Counted from the first letter of the stretch, positions 48,970 through 58,973 are shown. The stretch: DNA of 64,000 bases from Acetoanaerobium sticklandii (GCF_000196455.1 NC_014614.1:141501-205500), one strand, 5' to 3'. Notes: generated by a model not told the origin, from the letters alone. Made by a program: numbers and translations.

Positions 48970-49368
48970 ATGTATCAAATTTTAGGCGATGAAGTCTATG
49001 ACAGTCAGGATATAGCAAAGAAGATTGAGCAGTACACTAGCTTTACAGTAAGAGAAGATATGAGCAAGAGAACAAAGCGCGATGATGCACTTGCATTTAA
49101 GCTGAGCATACCAGTGAAAAAATTAGATCCTACAGCAAAGGATTACATTGAGGACGATACAGAAATCAATCATCTAATGATACTTGCAGACGAGATGAGC
49201 AATTCTCAAATGGAAAATTTAGGACTTAAATTTGCAATTCAAAAAAGCTATGCCTATACGTACGATGAGGTAAAAAACGAAATCCTCCTTGTAAGCGGAA
49301 TCATGCATATTTCAAATGGAAGAAGAAAACTTCCTGATGTTATGAAGAGGCTACTTAGTCAAGTCTAG
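48970..49368 (+). CDS. Uncharacterised soluble protein
   Basis: A 132-residue protein without a recognised family. Sequence looks alpha/beta (MYQILGDEVYDSQDIAKKIE, FAIQKSYAYTYDEV, ILLVSGIMHISNG) and is lysine-rich. It has strong AAAAGGAGG before ATG, its own upstream TATAAT-like promoter (near 48912) and a strong terminator, so it looks monocistronic and well expressed. No membrane segment, signal or metal motif seen. Confidence 0.6.
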   Translation: MYQILGDEVYDSQDIAKKIEQYTSFTVREDMSKRTKRDDALAFKLSIPVKKLDPTAKDYIEDDTEINHLMILADEMSNSQMENLGLKFAIQKSYAYTYDEVKNEILLVSGIMHISNGRRKLPDVMKRLLSQV

Positions 49369-49423
49369 ACTCCATCCAACTCTAAATCAAAACATAATAT
49401 GTTAATTTTTGTTAATTTTGGGT

Positions 49424-49457
49424 AAAAACTTCTATCAAGAGCGATAGAAGTTTTTTT
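49424..49457 (+). terminator. Terminator before the glycosyltransferase cluster
   Basis: AAAAACTTCTATC pairs with GATAGAAGTTTTT, followed by further T residues. Confidence 0.85.
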
Positions 49458-49474
49458 AGTGGAAAGGAGAAAGT

Positions 49475-50683
49475 ATGAAAGTAGCATTAGGATTAATTAC
49501 AAAATATATCAATGCCAATATTTCTATTTTAGACTTCTTAAAAAATGCCAATAAATTCGGACATGAAATCGATGCTCTGATAATCTGCTATTCCCATGGA
49601 TATGACAGACCCTTTGTTGAGAAATTGGAAAGAGAATTTCCAAAGACCTATTTAATCAAGGTCAACCATAGCTATGATATGGAAAGAGATCTTAGAAAAA
49701 GAGGAATCAGAGCCAAGGATTTTATGCCTCTTATCTATGCAGAAACCTTGGAAAACTATGGACTTTTACCATATAGCACCTATAGAAATACAGTTCTAAT
49801 CAAAGCAATGCTCTTAGAAATGGACGCATTATTCTTCGTAGATACGGACGTTTATCCACTACTTCTGAAACCAAGTCATAGAAAGTCAAACCTTCCAGAT
49901 TATATATCACTAAAAGATACCAAAGAGCTTGAAGACTATGAACTAGAAGAAATTGATTTCTTCGAAAGACATTTTAAATATCTGAGTCAAAAAGATGTAA
50001 TGGTCACAACTAGTGACTATTCAGGCTATTACATCATTCCACCTATGGAATATTCACATCTAGATGAGTATCTAGGAGGACTTCAAAAAGAATCGGCAAT
50101 AGATTTTGTAAAGAGCTGCAGTGGAACGGGCTGCATAAATTTTGCTTCTGAGGAAGAAAAGCCATATAGCACAGATAAGTTTTTAGGTGGAAATATGGCA
50201 ATAAAGCTCAAAGCCTTTAAGGAACTTCCGCCATTTTTTTCCACTACCTATATGGCAGGAGATGAACTGGTATTAACTAGAGGCGAGGATACCCTTATGG
50301 GAACATTTGCAAAAAACAATCAGCTAAAAGCTGTAGATATAGATACTTTGATATTTCATAACACCTATTCGGATTTTCCTAAAGTACCTGACATTGTAAA
50401 CAGCGTGGCTATAAAGGATAGATTCTATTATGCATCTCTAGGCTGGATAGGTAGAAATCCATTTATGAACTATATCAATGGAAATGACTACAAGGCTCTT
50501 TACGAAAAACAAAAAGAACTCCTTGTAAAAAGTAGTGTCCATACAGCTAGATACCTAAAGGACAGAAGGTTTTTGATTATGCCAACTGCAATAGACAGTG
50601 CTATGAAAAGCTTTAACAGGGTAATAGATGAATATGAGCTTTCTATGGAAGGCTTTGATCACATCAAAATGAAGCTTATTTAA
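49475..50683 (+). CDS. GT-A-fold glycosyltransferase-like protein
   Basis: A 402-residue cytoplasmic protein with a GT-A glycosyltransferase look: an N-terminal nucleotide-sugar part, a DxD-type metal motif (LFFVDTDVYPL, about 122-132), a GGNMAIK acceptor-side segment and a late acidic motif TRGEDTLMG. No membrane segment or signal. The family is not one I can name. It is the first of three co-directional genes (17 and 37 bases apart) that all look like glycosyltransferases. Start ATG follows AAAGGAG. Confidence 0.7.
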   Translation: MKVALGLITKYINANISILDFLKNANKFGHEIDALIICYSHGYDRPFVEKLEREFPKTYLIKVNHSYDMERDLRKRGIRAKDFMPLIYAETLENYGLLPYSTYRNTVLIKAMLLEMDALFFVDTDVYPLLLKPSHRKSNLPDYISLKDTKELEDYELEEIDFFERHFKYLSQKDVMVTTSDYSGYYIIPPMEYSHLDEYLGGLQKESAIDFVKSCSGTGCINFASEEEKPYSTDKFLGGNMAIKLKAFKELPPFFSTTYMAGDELVLTRGEDTLMGTFAKNNQLKAVDIDTLIFHNTYSDFPKVPDIVNSVAIKDRFYYASLGWIGRNPFMNYINGNDYKALYEKQKELLVKSSVHTARYLKDRRFLIMPTAIDSAMKSFNRVIDEYELSMEGFDHIKMKLI

Positions 50684-50700
50684 AAAGGAGGATTCCAAAA

Positions 50701-51894
50701 ATGAAGGTATTACTTGTAAATCATTTTCCTCTTGAGGGTTCAGGAAGTGGTATTTATACCAAAAATATTGCTTCCAAACTTACTGAGCTAGGTCATGAGG
50801 TAATGGTGATTCTTCCAGAACATACAAATATCAGTAAACCTTATATAACCAAGAGCATACTGTTTCGAAGCGAAGCAAATAAAGGTGAAAAGGTAGATGC
50901 AGAGTTTAACTTTCCTTGCTTTACGACGCACCCTAAAAGCAATAACACCTTTTATCAGCTTACAGATGAGCAGATGCACCAGTATATAGATTTGATGCAG
51001 ATAGCTGTAGATGAAGCTGTAGCTACATTTAAGCCTGATATCATACATTGTCAGCATCTGTGGATAGCGCCTTATTGTGCTAGCAAGACAGGAGTTCCTT
51101 ATGTAGCTACAGCTCATGGGACAGATTTAAAAGGTCTTGTACTCGATTCAAGATATGTGCCTTATGCCCTTGAAGGAGCTCAAAAATCTAAAAAAATAAT
51201 AACTATCTCCAAGCAAGTGGATTATGAAGTAGGCGAAAAATACTCAGTTCCTGATTCTTTAAGGAGGCTGATTTTAAATGGATTTGATGAGAGCATATTC
51301 AATCTAAAGCCTGTAAGCAGAAAAGAAGTTCTTGCTAGCTTTGGACTGCCTGATGCAGGCCATGTAGTTTCTTTTGTAGGCAAGCTAGCTCATTTCAAAG
51401 GTGTAGACTTACTTCTAAAAGCTGCAAAGATTTACGAGGAAGAAGTGGAAGATGTAATGACACTTATTGTAGGTCATGGAGAGCTATATGATGAGCTTAA
51501 TAATCTAAGAAGAAGCCTAGGGCTAAAACACGTATATATGTTAGGGCATCAACATCAAGAAAAAGTAGCTGATATCTACAACATAGCTGATGTATCTACA
51601 GTTCCTTCGAGACAAGAGCCTTTTGGACTTGTGGCTATAGAAGCATTAGCCTGCGGAACTCCAGTCGTAGTTACAAATGGAGGAGGACTGGTGGATTTTG
51701 TAGATGATACGATAGGAAGCGTAATAGATGAAGAGGACTATGAAGCTCTAGCAAAATCCATAATTTCAGAAATAAAAAACCCTGACAAAAAAGCCAAGAG
51801 AAAAAGAGCTCATGAGTTTGCTATGAAGCAGTTTTCTTGGAATAGAGTTATAAATGAAGTGATAGATGTCTATGAAAAAGCTATAAATGAATAG
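50701..51894 (+). CDS. GT4-family glycosyltransferase
   Basis: A 397-residue retaining glycosyltransferase with GT-B fold. N-terminal acceptor domain (VLLVNHFPLEGSGSGIYTKN, with the glycine-rich loop; HGTDLKG), then the donor domain (VVSFVGKLAHFKGVDLLLKA) with the GT4 signature PSRQEPFGLVAIEALACGTPVV (E-X7-E) and TNGGGL. Donor is probably a nucleotide-hexose, acceptor unknown. It follows the GT-A gene after AAAGGAGG and is followed by the GT2-cNBD gene. The trio lacks flippase and nucleotide-sugar genes. Confidence 0.93.
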   Translation: MKVLLVNHFPLEGSGSGIYTKNIASKLTELGHEVMVILPEHTNISKPYITKSILFRSEANKGEKVDAEFNFPCFTTHPKSNNTFYQLTDEQMHQYIDLMQIAVDEAVATFKPDIIHCQHLWIAPYCASKTGVPYVATAHGTDLKGLVLDSRYVPYALEGAQKSKKIITISKQVDYEVGEKYSVPDSLRRLILNGFDESIFNLKPVSRKEVLASFGLPDAGHVVSFVGKLAHFKGVDLLLKAAKIYEEEVEDVMTLIVGHGELYDELNNLRRSLGLKHVYMLGHQHQEKVADIYNIADVSTVPSRQEPFGLVAIEALACGTPVVVTNGGGLVDFVDDTIGSVIDEEDYEALAKSIISEIKNPDKKAKRKRAHEFAMKQFSWNRVINEVIDVYEKAINE

Positions 51895-51931
51895 GCAATA
51901 AAGTATAAACTTTTGTGAAAGGAGAGATTCT

Positions 51932-53668
51932 ATGAGACGAGTAATGGTGATACCGGTTTATTATTCTAGGTCGAAATCGGAAGGGCATCAAGACGGAGAT
52001 TCGGTATATGACCACCCCACACCTATAGATGAAGATGGTACCTTAAAGCGGACCTTAGAAAGTATTAGAATCATTAAAAATCAAGATTTTCAGCTAGTTA
52101 TATTAGTTTCGCCTACAAGTGAAGAGCTTACAGATAGAGCAAAGGAGAAGGTAAACAAAATTCTATCTGAGGTGAATCTAGACATTCAGACTTTTATTTT
52201 TACTCCTGCAGAGCTTGAAAAAATTAAAGCGCTAGCGGCAGAGCAAGATGTAGACCAAAGCGTTATTAAGCTTATGAATATAAGAGGGTATGCAAATGTT
52301 AGAAACATGTGCATTTATACTGCATATATACTAGGCGCAGAAATGGCTATGCTCATTGATGATGATGAGCTATTTGAAAAAGAGGATTTTGTCGATTTGG
52401 CTTCTCAGTATATAGGTGGAAGGCTTTATGGCAAGACCATAGATGGAGTAGCTGGATACTATCTCAACAAATATGGCAACTACTATGATGATGTAGATAT
52501 AGAGCCGTGGATGACTTACTGGGATAGATTTGGTTTTAAAGGAAAAGCTTTTGATAAAATAATCGGGCAAGAGCCTAGAATAAAACTTACTCCATTTGCA
52601 TTTGGTGGAGCAATGATAATTCATAGAAATCTTTTTAAAACAGTGCCATTTGACCCGAATGTAACTAGAGGAGAGGATATAGATTATCTTATAAATGCAA
52701 AGATGTTTGGGTTTCATTTTTTCCTAGATAGAGAGCTTTCTATTAAGCATCTTCCTCCTAAGAAAACTCATCCAGTCTGGAAGAGATTTAGAGAGGATAT
52801 ATATAGATTCCTCTATGAAAAAGCCAAGATAGATTCACAAAGAGACCTTCCAAATATGAACAAGGTAACGAGTCACGATTTTGACCCATATCCAGGAAAT
52901 TTTCTTACAAATGAACTAGAAGATATGATATTTAAAGCAAATATAATGCTAGCAATGGATTATCTAAGCAATGGAGATATAGAATCGGCAAAAGAAACAA
53001 TGAACAATATCTATCTTTCAAAATACGATGCTATGCCAAAATTCAATGTTTTTGATGCCTTTATAGAACTTCAAAAAGACTGGAAAAGTCTGTTGAGTTT
53101 TACAAAGCAGTACATGATTGATATAAGAGCTATTATGGATATGGCAGAGTTTGGTTATGTCAAAAAATACGACAAAAAATCTGAGCTAGTATCTATGTCT
53201 AGAGATGAGATGGAAACTCTTCTTAAATCCATGGATTTCTTTAAAAATCTCGAAGATGACGAAATAAATACCCTTGCGGCCATAGCAAAGATGAAGGAAT
53301 ATCCTGAAAATACTTTCATAGGCAAGTCCAATGAAAAAGTAGTCAGAATGAGAATCATCTATAAAGGTGTGGTTAGAATTCAGAAGGAAACCTTGTCAGG
53401 AGATTCTGTAGATCTTGCTATACTTGAAAAGGGAGATTATTTCGGAGAGAGCTTTGATAAGAACTTTACTTCCTATGTGGATATAATAGCTGAAGAGGAT
53501 TGCGAGCTTATAGAAATAGAGCATGCGGACCTTGTGAGCCTCATAGAATCTCAGCCAATGCTAGGCATTAGAATACTTCAGATGCTAAATGCGAAGCTAT
53601 CGCTCAAGCTAAAAACTTTAAACGAACGCTATACCTTGCTTTCAGATAGAGGAAGCAGTATATATTAA
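51932..53668 (+). CDS. GT2-like glycosyltransferase fused to a cyclic-nucleotide-binding-type domain
   Basis: A 578-residue two-domain protein. The N-terminal half (about 1-335) is a GT-A/GT2-like glycosyltransferase with LIDDDELFEKEDF (metal motif, near 143), FGGAMIIHRN and RGEDIDYLINAKMFG (near 246). After a helical linker, residues about 425-560 have the beta-roll of a cNMP-binding domain: FFKNLEDDEINTLAAIA, NTFIGKSNEK, IIYKGVVRIQKE, LEKGDYFGESF, EEDCELIEIEHADL, and the C-helix. The phosphate-binding cassette has FGE but not the Arg that contacts the cyclic phosphate (YVDII where RxA is usual). So the ligand could be a different nucleotide, or none. It is third in the glycosyltransferase cluster. 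Confidence 0.82.
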   Translation: MRRVMVIPVYYSRSKSEGHQDGDSVYDHPTPIDEDGTLKRTLESIRIIKNQDFQLVILVSPTSEELTDRAKEKVNKILSEVNLDIQTFIFTPAELEKIKALAAEQDVDQSVIKLMNIRGYANVRNMCIYTAYILGAEMAMLIDDDELFEKEDFVDLASQYIGGRLYGKTIDGVAGYYLNKYGNYYDDVDIEPWMTYWDRFGFKGKAFDKIIGQEPRIKLTPFAFGGAMIIHRNLFKTVPFDPNVTRGEDIDYLINAKMFGFHFFLDRELSIKHLPPKKTHPVWKRFREDIYRFLYEKAKIDSQRDLPNMNKVTSHDFDPYPGNFLTNELEDMIFKANIMLAMDYLSNGDIESAKETMNNIYLSKYDAMPKFNVFDAFIELQKDWKSLLSFTKQYMIDIRAIMDMAEFGYVKKYDKKSELVSMSRDEMETLLKSMDFFKNLEDDEINTLAAIAKMKEYPENTFIGKSNEKVVRMRIIYKGVVRIQKETLSGDSVDLAILEKGDYFGESFDKNFTSYVDIIAEEDCELIEIEHADLVSLIESQPMLGIRILQMLNAKLSLKLKTLNERYTLLSDRGSSIY

Positions 53669-53693
53669 AAAAGATGGGCTAAGCCCATCTTTT
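53669..53693 (+). terminator. Terminator after the glycosyltransferase cluster
   Basis: AAAAGATGGGC and GCCCATCTTTT form a perfect 11-bp stem with a three-base loop. Confidence 0.8.
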
Positions 53694-53753
53694 CTAATAT
53701 ATAGAATATAAACATTATTAAGCTTGAATTTACTACCTTTAAGCTATAAATTC

Positions 53754-53811
53754 TTTAATTAGTAATAGATAGCTTTTAATTAGTAATAGATAGCTTTTAA
53801 TTAGTAGCTAG
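53754..53811. repeat. 21-bp tandem repeat next to the pepA stop
   Basis: TTTAATTAGTAATAGATAGCT occurs twice in full (53754-53774 and 53775-53795) and once partially (53796-53811). The partial copy contains the pepA stop codon, so the array looks like serial duplication of the pepA 3' end. Confidence 0.8.
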
Positions 53812-55297
53812 ATTTTTTGAAGAAATGATAAAGGAGAGAAACTCCAGCACCAGTTCCACCGTATGGGCATAGACTACTTGCTTTGTCTGTCCATGAAGGT
53901 CCTGCTATATCTAAGTGAACCCAAGGAAGCCCACTTGTAAACTCTTCTAAAAATAGGGAAGCTGTAATAGTACCAGCTGGTCTTCCAGGAGAGTTTTTAA
54001 GGTCAGCAACTTCAGATTTAAGCATTTTTTTGTATTCCTTTTCAAGAGGAAGTCTCCAGATTTTTTCGCTTGCTAGCTTTGAAGCAGCATCAAACTGGGC
54101 AAACATATCGTCATCAGAAGAAAGTGTAGCTATTACTTTTTCTCCAAGTGCAACTATAGCTGCTCCCGTAAGCGTAGCTATGTCTATTAGCTTAGTAGCT
54201 TTTTCCTCTTTTACTGCATAGGTTAATGCATCAGCAAGAGTAAGTCTTCCTTCTGCATCTGTATTAGTGATTTCTATATATTTTCCAGCCATAGATCCTA
54301 TTATGTCTCCTGGCTTGTAAGCATGACCAGAAATCATATTTTCACAGCTTGCAACTACTGCTGTAACGTTAATTTTTAATTTCTGAGAGGCTACCATTAT
54401 CATAGCACCTATAACTGCGGCCGCTCCGCCCATATCTGATTTCATAGTGTGCATTCCATCAGTAGGCTTGATTGAGTAACCACCACTGTCATAAGTTAGT
54501 CCCTTTCCTATAAGACCGTAGATTTCAGGGTCGTTAGGATTGCCATGGTACTTCATAGTGATGAGCTTCATTGGCTCTGCTGAGCCTTTTCCAACTGAAA
54601 GAAAGGCTTGCATATCTAGAGCTTTTATATCTGCTTCGTCCATCACCTTAACATCAAATCCATATTCCTTGCCGTATTTTTTAGCTTCTTCAGCAAGCAT
54701 AGTAGGAGTCATGATATTGGCAGGTTCATTTACTAGAGTTCTTGCCACACAGATGCTTTGACCTTCCATTACCCCTTCGTCTAGAGCTTTTTCTAAAATA
54801 CTCATATCCTCATCAGGACCAACTAGAATATTTACTTCTAGTATATCTACGCTGTCTTCTTTAGGAGTTTTGTAGTCTCCAAAATCATAATCTGAAAGTA
54901 TGGTGTACTTGGCAACTAGGCTCACCATTTCCTTAGAAGATGTACTGCATGAATTGAAAATCTGATGAATTTCTACAACCTTTGATTTTAATTGTTTAGC
55001 TTTTCTTATAGCTGAGCTTATAGCTAGCTTTACTGTTTCTTGGTCTATGCACTGGTCATCGCCCAGGCCTACCAAAATTATGTTTCGAGGGTTTTCTTCT
55101 CTTGCAAGTCTAAAGGATTCTATCTGTTCTTTTTTTCCTGTAAATATCTTGTCCTTAACTAGATAGCTAATCATAGCCTCTACATCTGAATCTAGATAGA
55201 GCAGACCTTCTGATATTTCTATTCCCTCAGTAAATGGGATTATAGCTGTATCACAAAGTACAGTGGATTCGCCGTGCTTGGAAATTCTAATATCCAT
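53801..55297 (-). CDS. pepA: Cytosol (leucyl) aminopeptidase, M17 family
   Basis: A hexameric two-zinc aminopeptidase of 498 residues. The M17 signature NTDAEGRLTLADAL is present, along with GKGLTYDSGGYSIKP and MKSDMGGAAAVIGAM, which hold the metal ligands and catalytic lysine, and the C-terminal GTGAGVSLL. The frame starts upstream at 55345, but ATG at 55297 follows GGAGGGG and begins at the usual N-terminal domain, so it was taken. Suggests peptide use, in keeping with an amino-acid fermenter. The gene faces the glycosyltransferase cluster tail to tail. Confidence 0.95.
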   Translation of the reverse strand: MDIRISKHGESTVLCDTAIIPFTEGIEISEGLLYLDSDVEAMISYLVKDKIFTGKKEQIESFRLAREENPRNIILVGLGDDQCIDQETVKLAISSAIRKAKQLKSKVVEIHQIFNSCSTSSKEMVSLVAKYTILSDYDFGDYKTPKEDSVDILEVNILVGPDEDMSILEKALDEGVMEGQSICVARTLVNEPANIMTPTMLAEEAKKYGKEYGFDVKVMDEADIKALDMQAFLSVGKGSAEPMKLITMKYHGNPNDPEIYGLIGKGLTYDSGGYSIKPTDGMHTMKSDMGGAAAVIGAMIMVASQKLKINVTAVVASCENMISGHAYKPGDIIGSMAGKYIEITNTDAEGRLTLADALTYAVKEEKATKLIDIATLTGAAIVALGEKVIATLSSDDDMFAQFDAASKLASEKIWRLPLEKEYKKMLKSEVADLKNSPGRPAGTITASLFLEEFTSGLPWVHLDIAGPSWTDKASSLCPYGGTGAGVSLLYHFFKKSSY

Positions 55298-55476
55298 AGT
55301 TTCCCCTCCTAATAATATAAGTAATACATATAATGTGTTTTTCACATACCTAAATTATACCCCAAGAAACAATCACCCACCACAAAGATTAATATAATAA
55401 AAATTAAAATGTTAAATTTTAGCAACTAATGGGTAGTAATATATAGGAGTCTAAAATTTTGAAAGGAGCAATACAA

Positions 55477-56058
55477 ATGAAACTAATGAAAAGAGACGAA
55501 AAAGCTGGTGCACTGAGAAAACAGGATATGATACCAGGGGTAGTTTATGGACATGGAATCGATGCAATTAGCGTTAAGGTTCCAAGAAAAGAGTTTGTAA
55601 AATCCTATGAAAAATTCAGACAGACAAAAACCTTCAATTGTGAGATAGATCAAAGTCCTCATCAAGTTTATATCAAAGATGTTCAAAGAGATGTACTTAA
55701 TCCAGAAAAAATTACTCACTTTGACCTTTTAAAAGTATCATCATCTGACAAAATCCATACCAGATTGCCGATAGTTCTTTTAGGAAGAGAGAATATCGAA
55801 AGACAAGGGCTGATTGTTCAGCAGAGTCTAAATGATATCGATGTAAAATATCAAGTAGGAAAAGGACTTGAGTCTATTGAGATTGATATAGTTAATTTTA
55901 AAGATGGAGATATGCTAAAAGTATCTGACATAAAAGTGCCAGATTATGTGGATGTTCTAGAAGATATGGATATGCTGGTTGCATCTATTGCTCATCCTAA
56001 AGTAGAAGCAGAGCCTGTAGAGGGTGAAGAAGTAGCAGAAGTACCTCTAGTAGAGTAA
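55477..56058 (+). CDS. rplY: Ribosomal protein L25, general stress protein Ctc
   Basis: Binds 5S rRNA. A 193-residue long form: an L25 N-terminal domain (MKLMKRDEKAGALRKQDMIP, then VVYGHGIDAISVKVP and QVYIKDVQRDVLNPEKITHFDLL) and a C-terminal TL5/Ctc beta domain (VKYQVGKGLESIEIDIVNFK), ending in an acidic tail. The frame opens at 55459, but ATG at 55477 follows AAAGGAG, so it is the likely start. In Bacillus the protein is stress-induced; no sigma-B-type promoter is evident here. A strong terminator lies downstream. Confidence 0.95.
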   Translation: MKLMKRDEKAGALRKQDMIPGVVYGHGIDAISVKVPRKEFVKSYEKFRQTKTFNCEIDQSPHQVYIKDVQRDVLNPEKITHFDLLKVSSSDKIHTRLPIVLLGRENIERQGLIVQQSLNDIDVKYQVGKGLESIEIDIVNFKDGDMLKVSDIKVPDYVDVLEDMDMLVASIAHPKVEAEPVEGEEVAEVPLVE

Positions 56059-56139
56059 TAGGCAAATAATAAACTAAATCCACTAGAGTAATTCAGAATG
56101 CTCTTGGATTTTAGAAATTTTATATTATGTACAAAACTA

Positions 56140-56165
56140 AAGCGAGCCGTTTGGCTCGCTTTTTA
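56140..56165. terminator. Bidirectional terminator between rplY and ilvE
   Basis: AAGCGAGCC and GGCTCGCTT form a perfect 9-bp stem with a GTTT loop, followed by T residues. Confidence 0.9.
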
Positions 56166-56176
56166 AATGCATTTAT

Positions 56177-57199
56177 TTAGTCAACCTTTACTACCCAACC
56201 TTCTGGACCGTCAACATCTCCGAATTGGATGCCGTAAAGAGTATCGTATAATTTTTTAGTCACAGGACCTACTTCAGTTTCACTGTGGAATACATGAAGC
56301 TTGCCATTGTGTGAAATACCTCCGATTGGAGTGATTACAGCTGCAGTACCACAAGCACCAGCCTCTTTGAACTCATCTATGTTGTCGATTAAGCAGTCTC
56401 TTTCTTCTACTTCCATACCTAGATATTCCTTAGCAATGTGTAGCAGAGAATATTTAGTGATACTTGGAAGAATAGATGGAGATATAGGAGTTACAAACTT
56501 ATCGTCTTTAGTTATACCAAAGAAGTTAGCAGCACCTACCTCTTCTATTTTAGTATGAGTAGCTGGATCTAGGTAGATACAATCAGCAAAGCCTGATTTT
56601 ACAGCTAGTTCATGAGGATAAAGGCTTCCTGCATAGTTTCCTCCAACTTTTGCTGCACCAGTTCCATAAGGAGCTGCACGGTCATACTCAGAAGTAATAA
56701 AGTTTACAGGAGTCATTCCACCCTTGAAGTATGGACCAACTGGCATACAGAAAATACAGAAGATATATTCTGGAGCTGGCTTAACACCTATGTTGTCACC
56801 TACACCGATTAGGAAAGGACGTAGATACATAGTAGCGCCGCTTCCGTATGGAGGCATAAATCTTTCATTAGCCTTTACAACCTTTTTACAGGCATCTACG
56901 AATCTCTCTACAGGAAACTCAGGCATCATGATACGATTACAGCTTTTAATCATACGCTTAGCATTTTCATCTGGTCTGAATAATTGAATATCCCCATTTT
57001 TAGTTCTATATGCTTTTAAGCCTTCAAATGTTTGTTGTCCATAATGTAATGCTGCAGCAGACTGGCTGATAGTTAGAGTGTTTTCTTCGATAAGCTTACC
57101 CTCATCCCATTGGCCATCCTTGTAGTATGATATGTAGCTAAAGTCAGTTTTCATGTAGTTAAAACCTAGTTTGCCCCAATCTATGTTCTCAATTTGCAT
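56177..57199 (-). CDS. ilvE: Branched-chain amino acid aminotransferase
   Basis: A class-IV PLP aminotransferase (340 residues, the longer type with [10 protein letters not shown] at the N-terminal lid). The PLP lysine is in [23 protein letters not shown], and the signature [25 protein letters not shown] is clear. It interconverts leucine, isoleucine and valine with their keto acids. In an amino-acid-fermenting clostridium it may act in catabolism as well as in synthesis (inference). ATG follows GGAGGG. Monocistronic, with terminators on either side. Confidence 0.95.
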   Translation of the reverse strand: MQIENIDWGKLGFNYMKTDFSYISYYKDGQWDEGKLIEENTLTISQSAAALHYGQQTFEGLKAYRTKNGDIQLFRPDENAKRMIKSCNRIMMPEFPVERFVDACKKVVKANERFMPPYGSGATMYLRPFLIGVGDNIGVKPAPEYIFCIFCMPVGPYFKGGMTPVNFITSEYDRAAPYGTGAAKVGGNYAGSLYPHELAVKSGFADCIYLDPATHTKIEEVGAANFFGITKDDKFVTPISPSILPSITKYSLLHIAKEYLGMEVEERDCLIDNIDEFKEAGACGTAAVITPIGGISHNGKLHVFHSETEVGPVTKKLYDTLYGIQFGDVDGPEGWVVKVD

Positions 57200-57319
57200 A
57201 GATTATCCCTCCTTCAAATTTAATATCATTAAATATATTATAGCATAGAAAAAACGTTTGCCTAAAGATTAGAATATTCAAAATAATTAGAAATACAATT
57301 TCCTGAAGTTTTTTCAATC

Positions 57320-57355
57320 AAAAAAGAGATTGTCTCGTATTTTAAAGACAATCCC
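57320..57355 (-). terminator. Terminator after the NADH oxidase gene
   Basis: On the minus strand GATTGTCT pairs with AGACAATC and is followed by CTCTTTTTTG. Confidence 0.75.
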
Positions 57356-57443
57356 TTATAAGATAATGGTAAAACATTAGATTATAAAATGTTAGATTAT
57401 AAAACCAAGCTAAAGCTTTATTTGATTACTAAAGTTGATTTTA

Positions 57444-58778
57444 TTATTTTGCTGATATAGCTGCCATAGTTATATAGTTATATGGCTTGTTAAAGTGAGG
57501 AAGGAAGAAAATGTCAGTAAGAGCAAGCTTATCTATAGTAACTTTTTCCTGAATAGCAAGTGAGAACATATGGATACCCATAGACATATCATAAGTTGAT
57601 GCCATCTGAGCACCTATTATAACTCTTGTGTTTTTATCATATACTATTCTGATTTTTACTGATGGATTTTCTGACTCTATAAACTCTGGTTTTTGAAGGT
57701 CGTCGTAATCAGTAGCTAGAGCATCTATTCCTAGTGATTTTGCTTTTGCAAGAGTAAGTCCAGTAGATACCATTTTTAAGTCGTAGATGCAGATACCGTT
57801 TGAGCCTTGAACGCCAGCAGATTCTAAAGCAGTACCTCCTGCGTTGTGAGCGGCAACTATACCTGAACGTACAGCATTTGTTGCTAGAGCTATATAGTTA
57901 GTGCCTTGGATGCTGTTGTCGTAAACAGTAGCGCAGTCACCTATAGCGTAAACATCCTTGATGCTTGTTTCTTGATTTTTATTTACAACATAGGCACCAT
58001 TTCTAAATAGCTCAAGCTTGTCTTTTCCTAGCTCGTTATTTGGTCTAAAGCCTATAGAAAGAACTACCATATCTGCTTTATGAGTGCCTTTATCAGTAAC
58101 TACCTCTTTGACCTTTGTATCGCCTTTTAGTTCAAGCACTTTTTCTCCAAAAGCGAGTTTAATACCGTGGTCTTTTAGGTTCTGCTTCATAAGCTCAGTA
58201 AATTCTTCATCGTAATATGCAGGAAGACAAGTATCTGCGATATCTATTAGAGTAACATTTTTTCCATTTCTTTCAAAAGCTTCAGCAAGCTCTACGCCTA
58301 TATAGCCAGCACCTACTACTACGACATCCTTTATATCTTCTGTTTTAAGTTTTTGGATTACCTCGTCAGCGTGCTGGTATAGCTTTACTTTTTGAACATT
58401 TTCTAAATCTCTGCCAGGAATATCTGGGATTATAGGCATAGAGCCAGTTGCTAAGATGATTTTATCGTAGCTTTCTTCTACCTTAGAGCCGTCTTTTAGG
58501 GTAGCATAAACTATTTTTTTATCAAAGTCGATGCTTTCAACTGGAGCCTCCATGTGAACTACAGCACCTTGAGCTTCTAACTTTTCTTTGTTTGAATAAA
58601 ATAAGCCTTCAGCTCCAGCTATCTGCTCACCTATCCAAAGAGCCATACCACAACCTAAAAAGCTTATATTTGAATTGGCATCAAATATAGTTACCTTGGC
58701 ATCTTTGTAGTTCCCCATAATAGTGTTAGCAGCAGCAGTTCCAGCGTGATTAGCACCTACGATTACGATTTTGTTCAT
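57444..58778 (-). CDS. nox: NADH oxidase (CoA-disulfide-reductase family)
   Basis: A 444-residue FAD- and NAD-binding flavoenzyme. FAD-binding [19 protein letters not shown], the redox cysteine in [14 protein letters not shown] (near 42), the NAD-binding [17 protein letters not shown], the second FAD motif [12 protein letters not shown], and a dimerisation domain at the end. Single active Cys distinguishes the NADH oxidase/CoA-disulfide reductase group from dithiol reductases. Water-forming NADH oxidase is likely, protecting an anaerobe from oxygen; CoA-disulfide or polysulfide reductase is possible. ATG follows GAGAGGAG. Confidence 0.9.
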   Translation of the reverse strand: MNKIVIVGANHAGTAAANTIMGNYKDAKVTIFDANSNISFLGCGMALWIGEQIAGAEGLFYSNKEKLEAQGAVVHMEAPVESIDFDKKIVYATLKDGSKVEESYDKIILATGSMPIIPDIPGRDLENVQKVKLYQHADEVIQKLKTEDIKDVVVVGAGYIGVELAEAFERNGKNVTLIDIADTCLPAYYDEEFTELMKQNLKDHGIKLAFGEKVLELKGDTKVKEVVTDKGTHKADMVVLSIGFRPNNELGKDKLELFRNGAYVVNKNQETSIKDVYAIGDCATVYDNSIQGTNYIALATNAVRSGIVAAHNAGGTALESAGVQGSNGICIYDLKMVSTGLTLAKAKSLGIDALATDYDDLQKPEFIESENPSVKIRIVYDKNTRVIIGAQMASTYDMSMGIHMFSLAIQEKVTIDKLALTDIFFLPHFNKPYNYITMAAISAK

Positions 58779-58964
58779 GTTTACTCTCCTCTCAAATTAA
58801 AAACAATTAAGAATTAAAATTAGTTAAAACTAAAGTTAAAAATGATTATATTTTAAAATTAAAAAGTATACTAAAATAGTATTGATTACAATTTGAATTT
58901 ATTATATCACTGGTTAAAAAAATAGCAATAGGTTTTTAAAAAAATTTTAAAAAATATCCAAAAA

Positions 58965-58973
58965 TGGTATAAT
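58965..58973 (+). promoter_or_regulatory. Extended -10 element upstream of the ClpE-like gene
   Basis: TGGTATAAT, with TG one base before a perfect TATAAT. No clear TTGACA is seen and no GGTCAAA (CtsR) boxes are found in 58779-59056. Confidence 0.6.
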
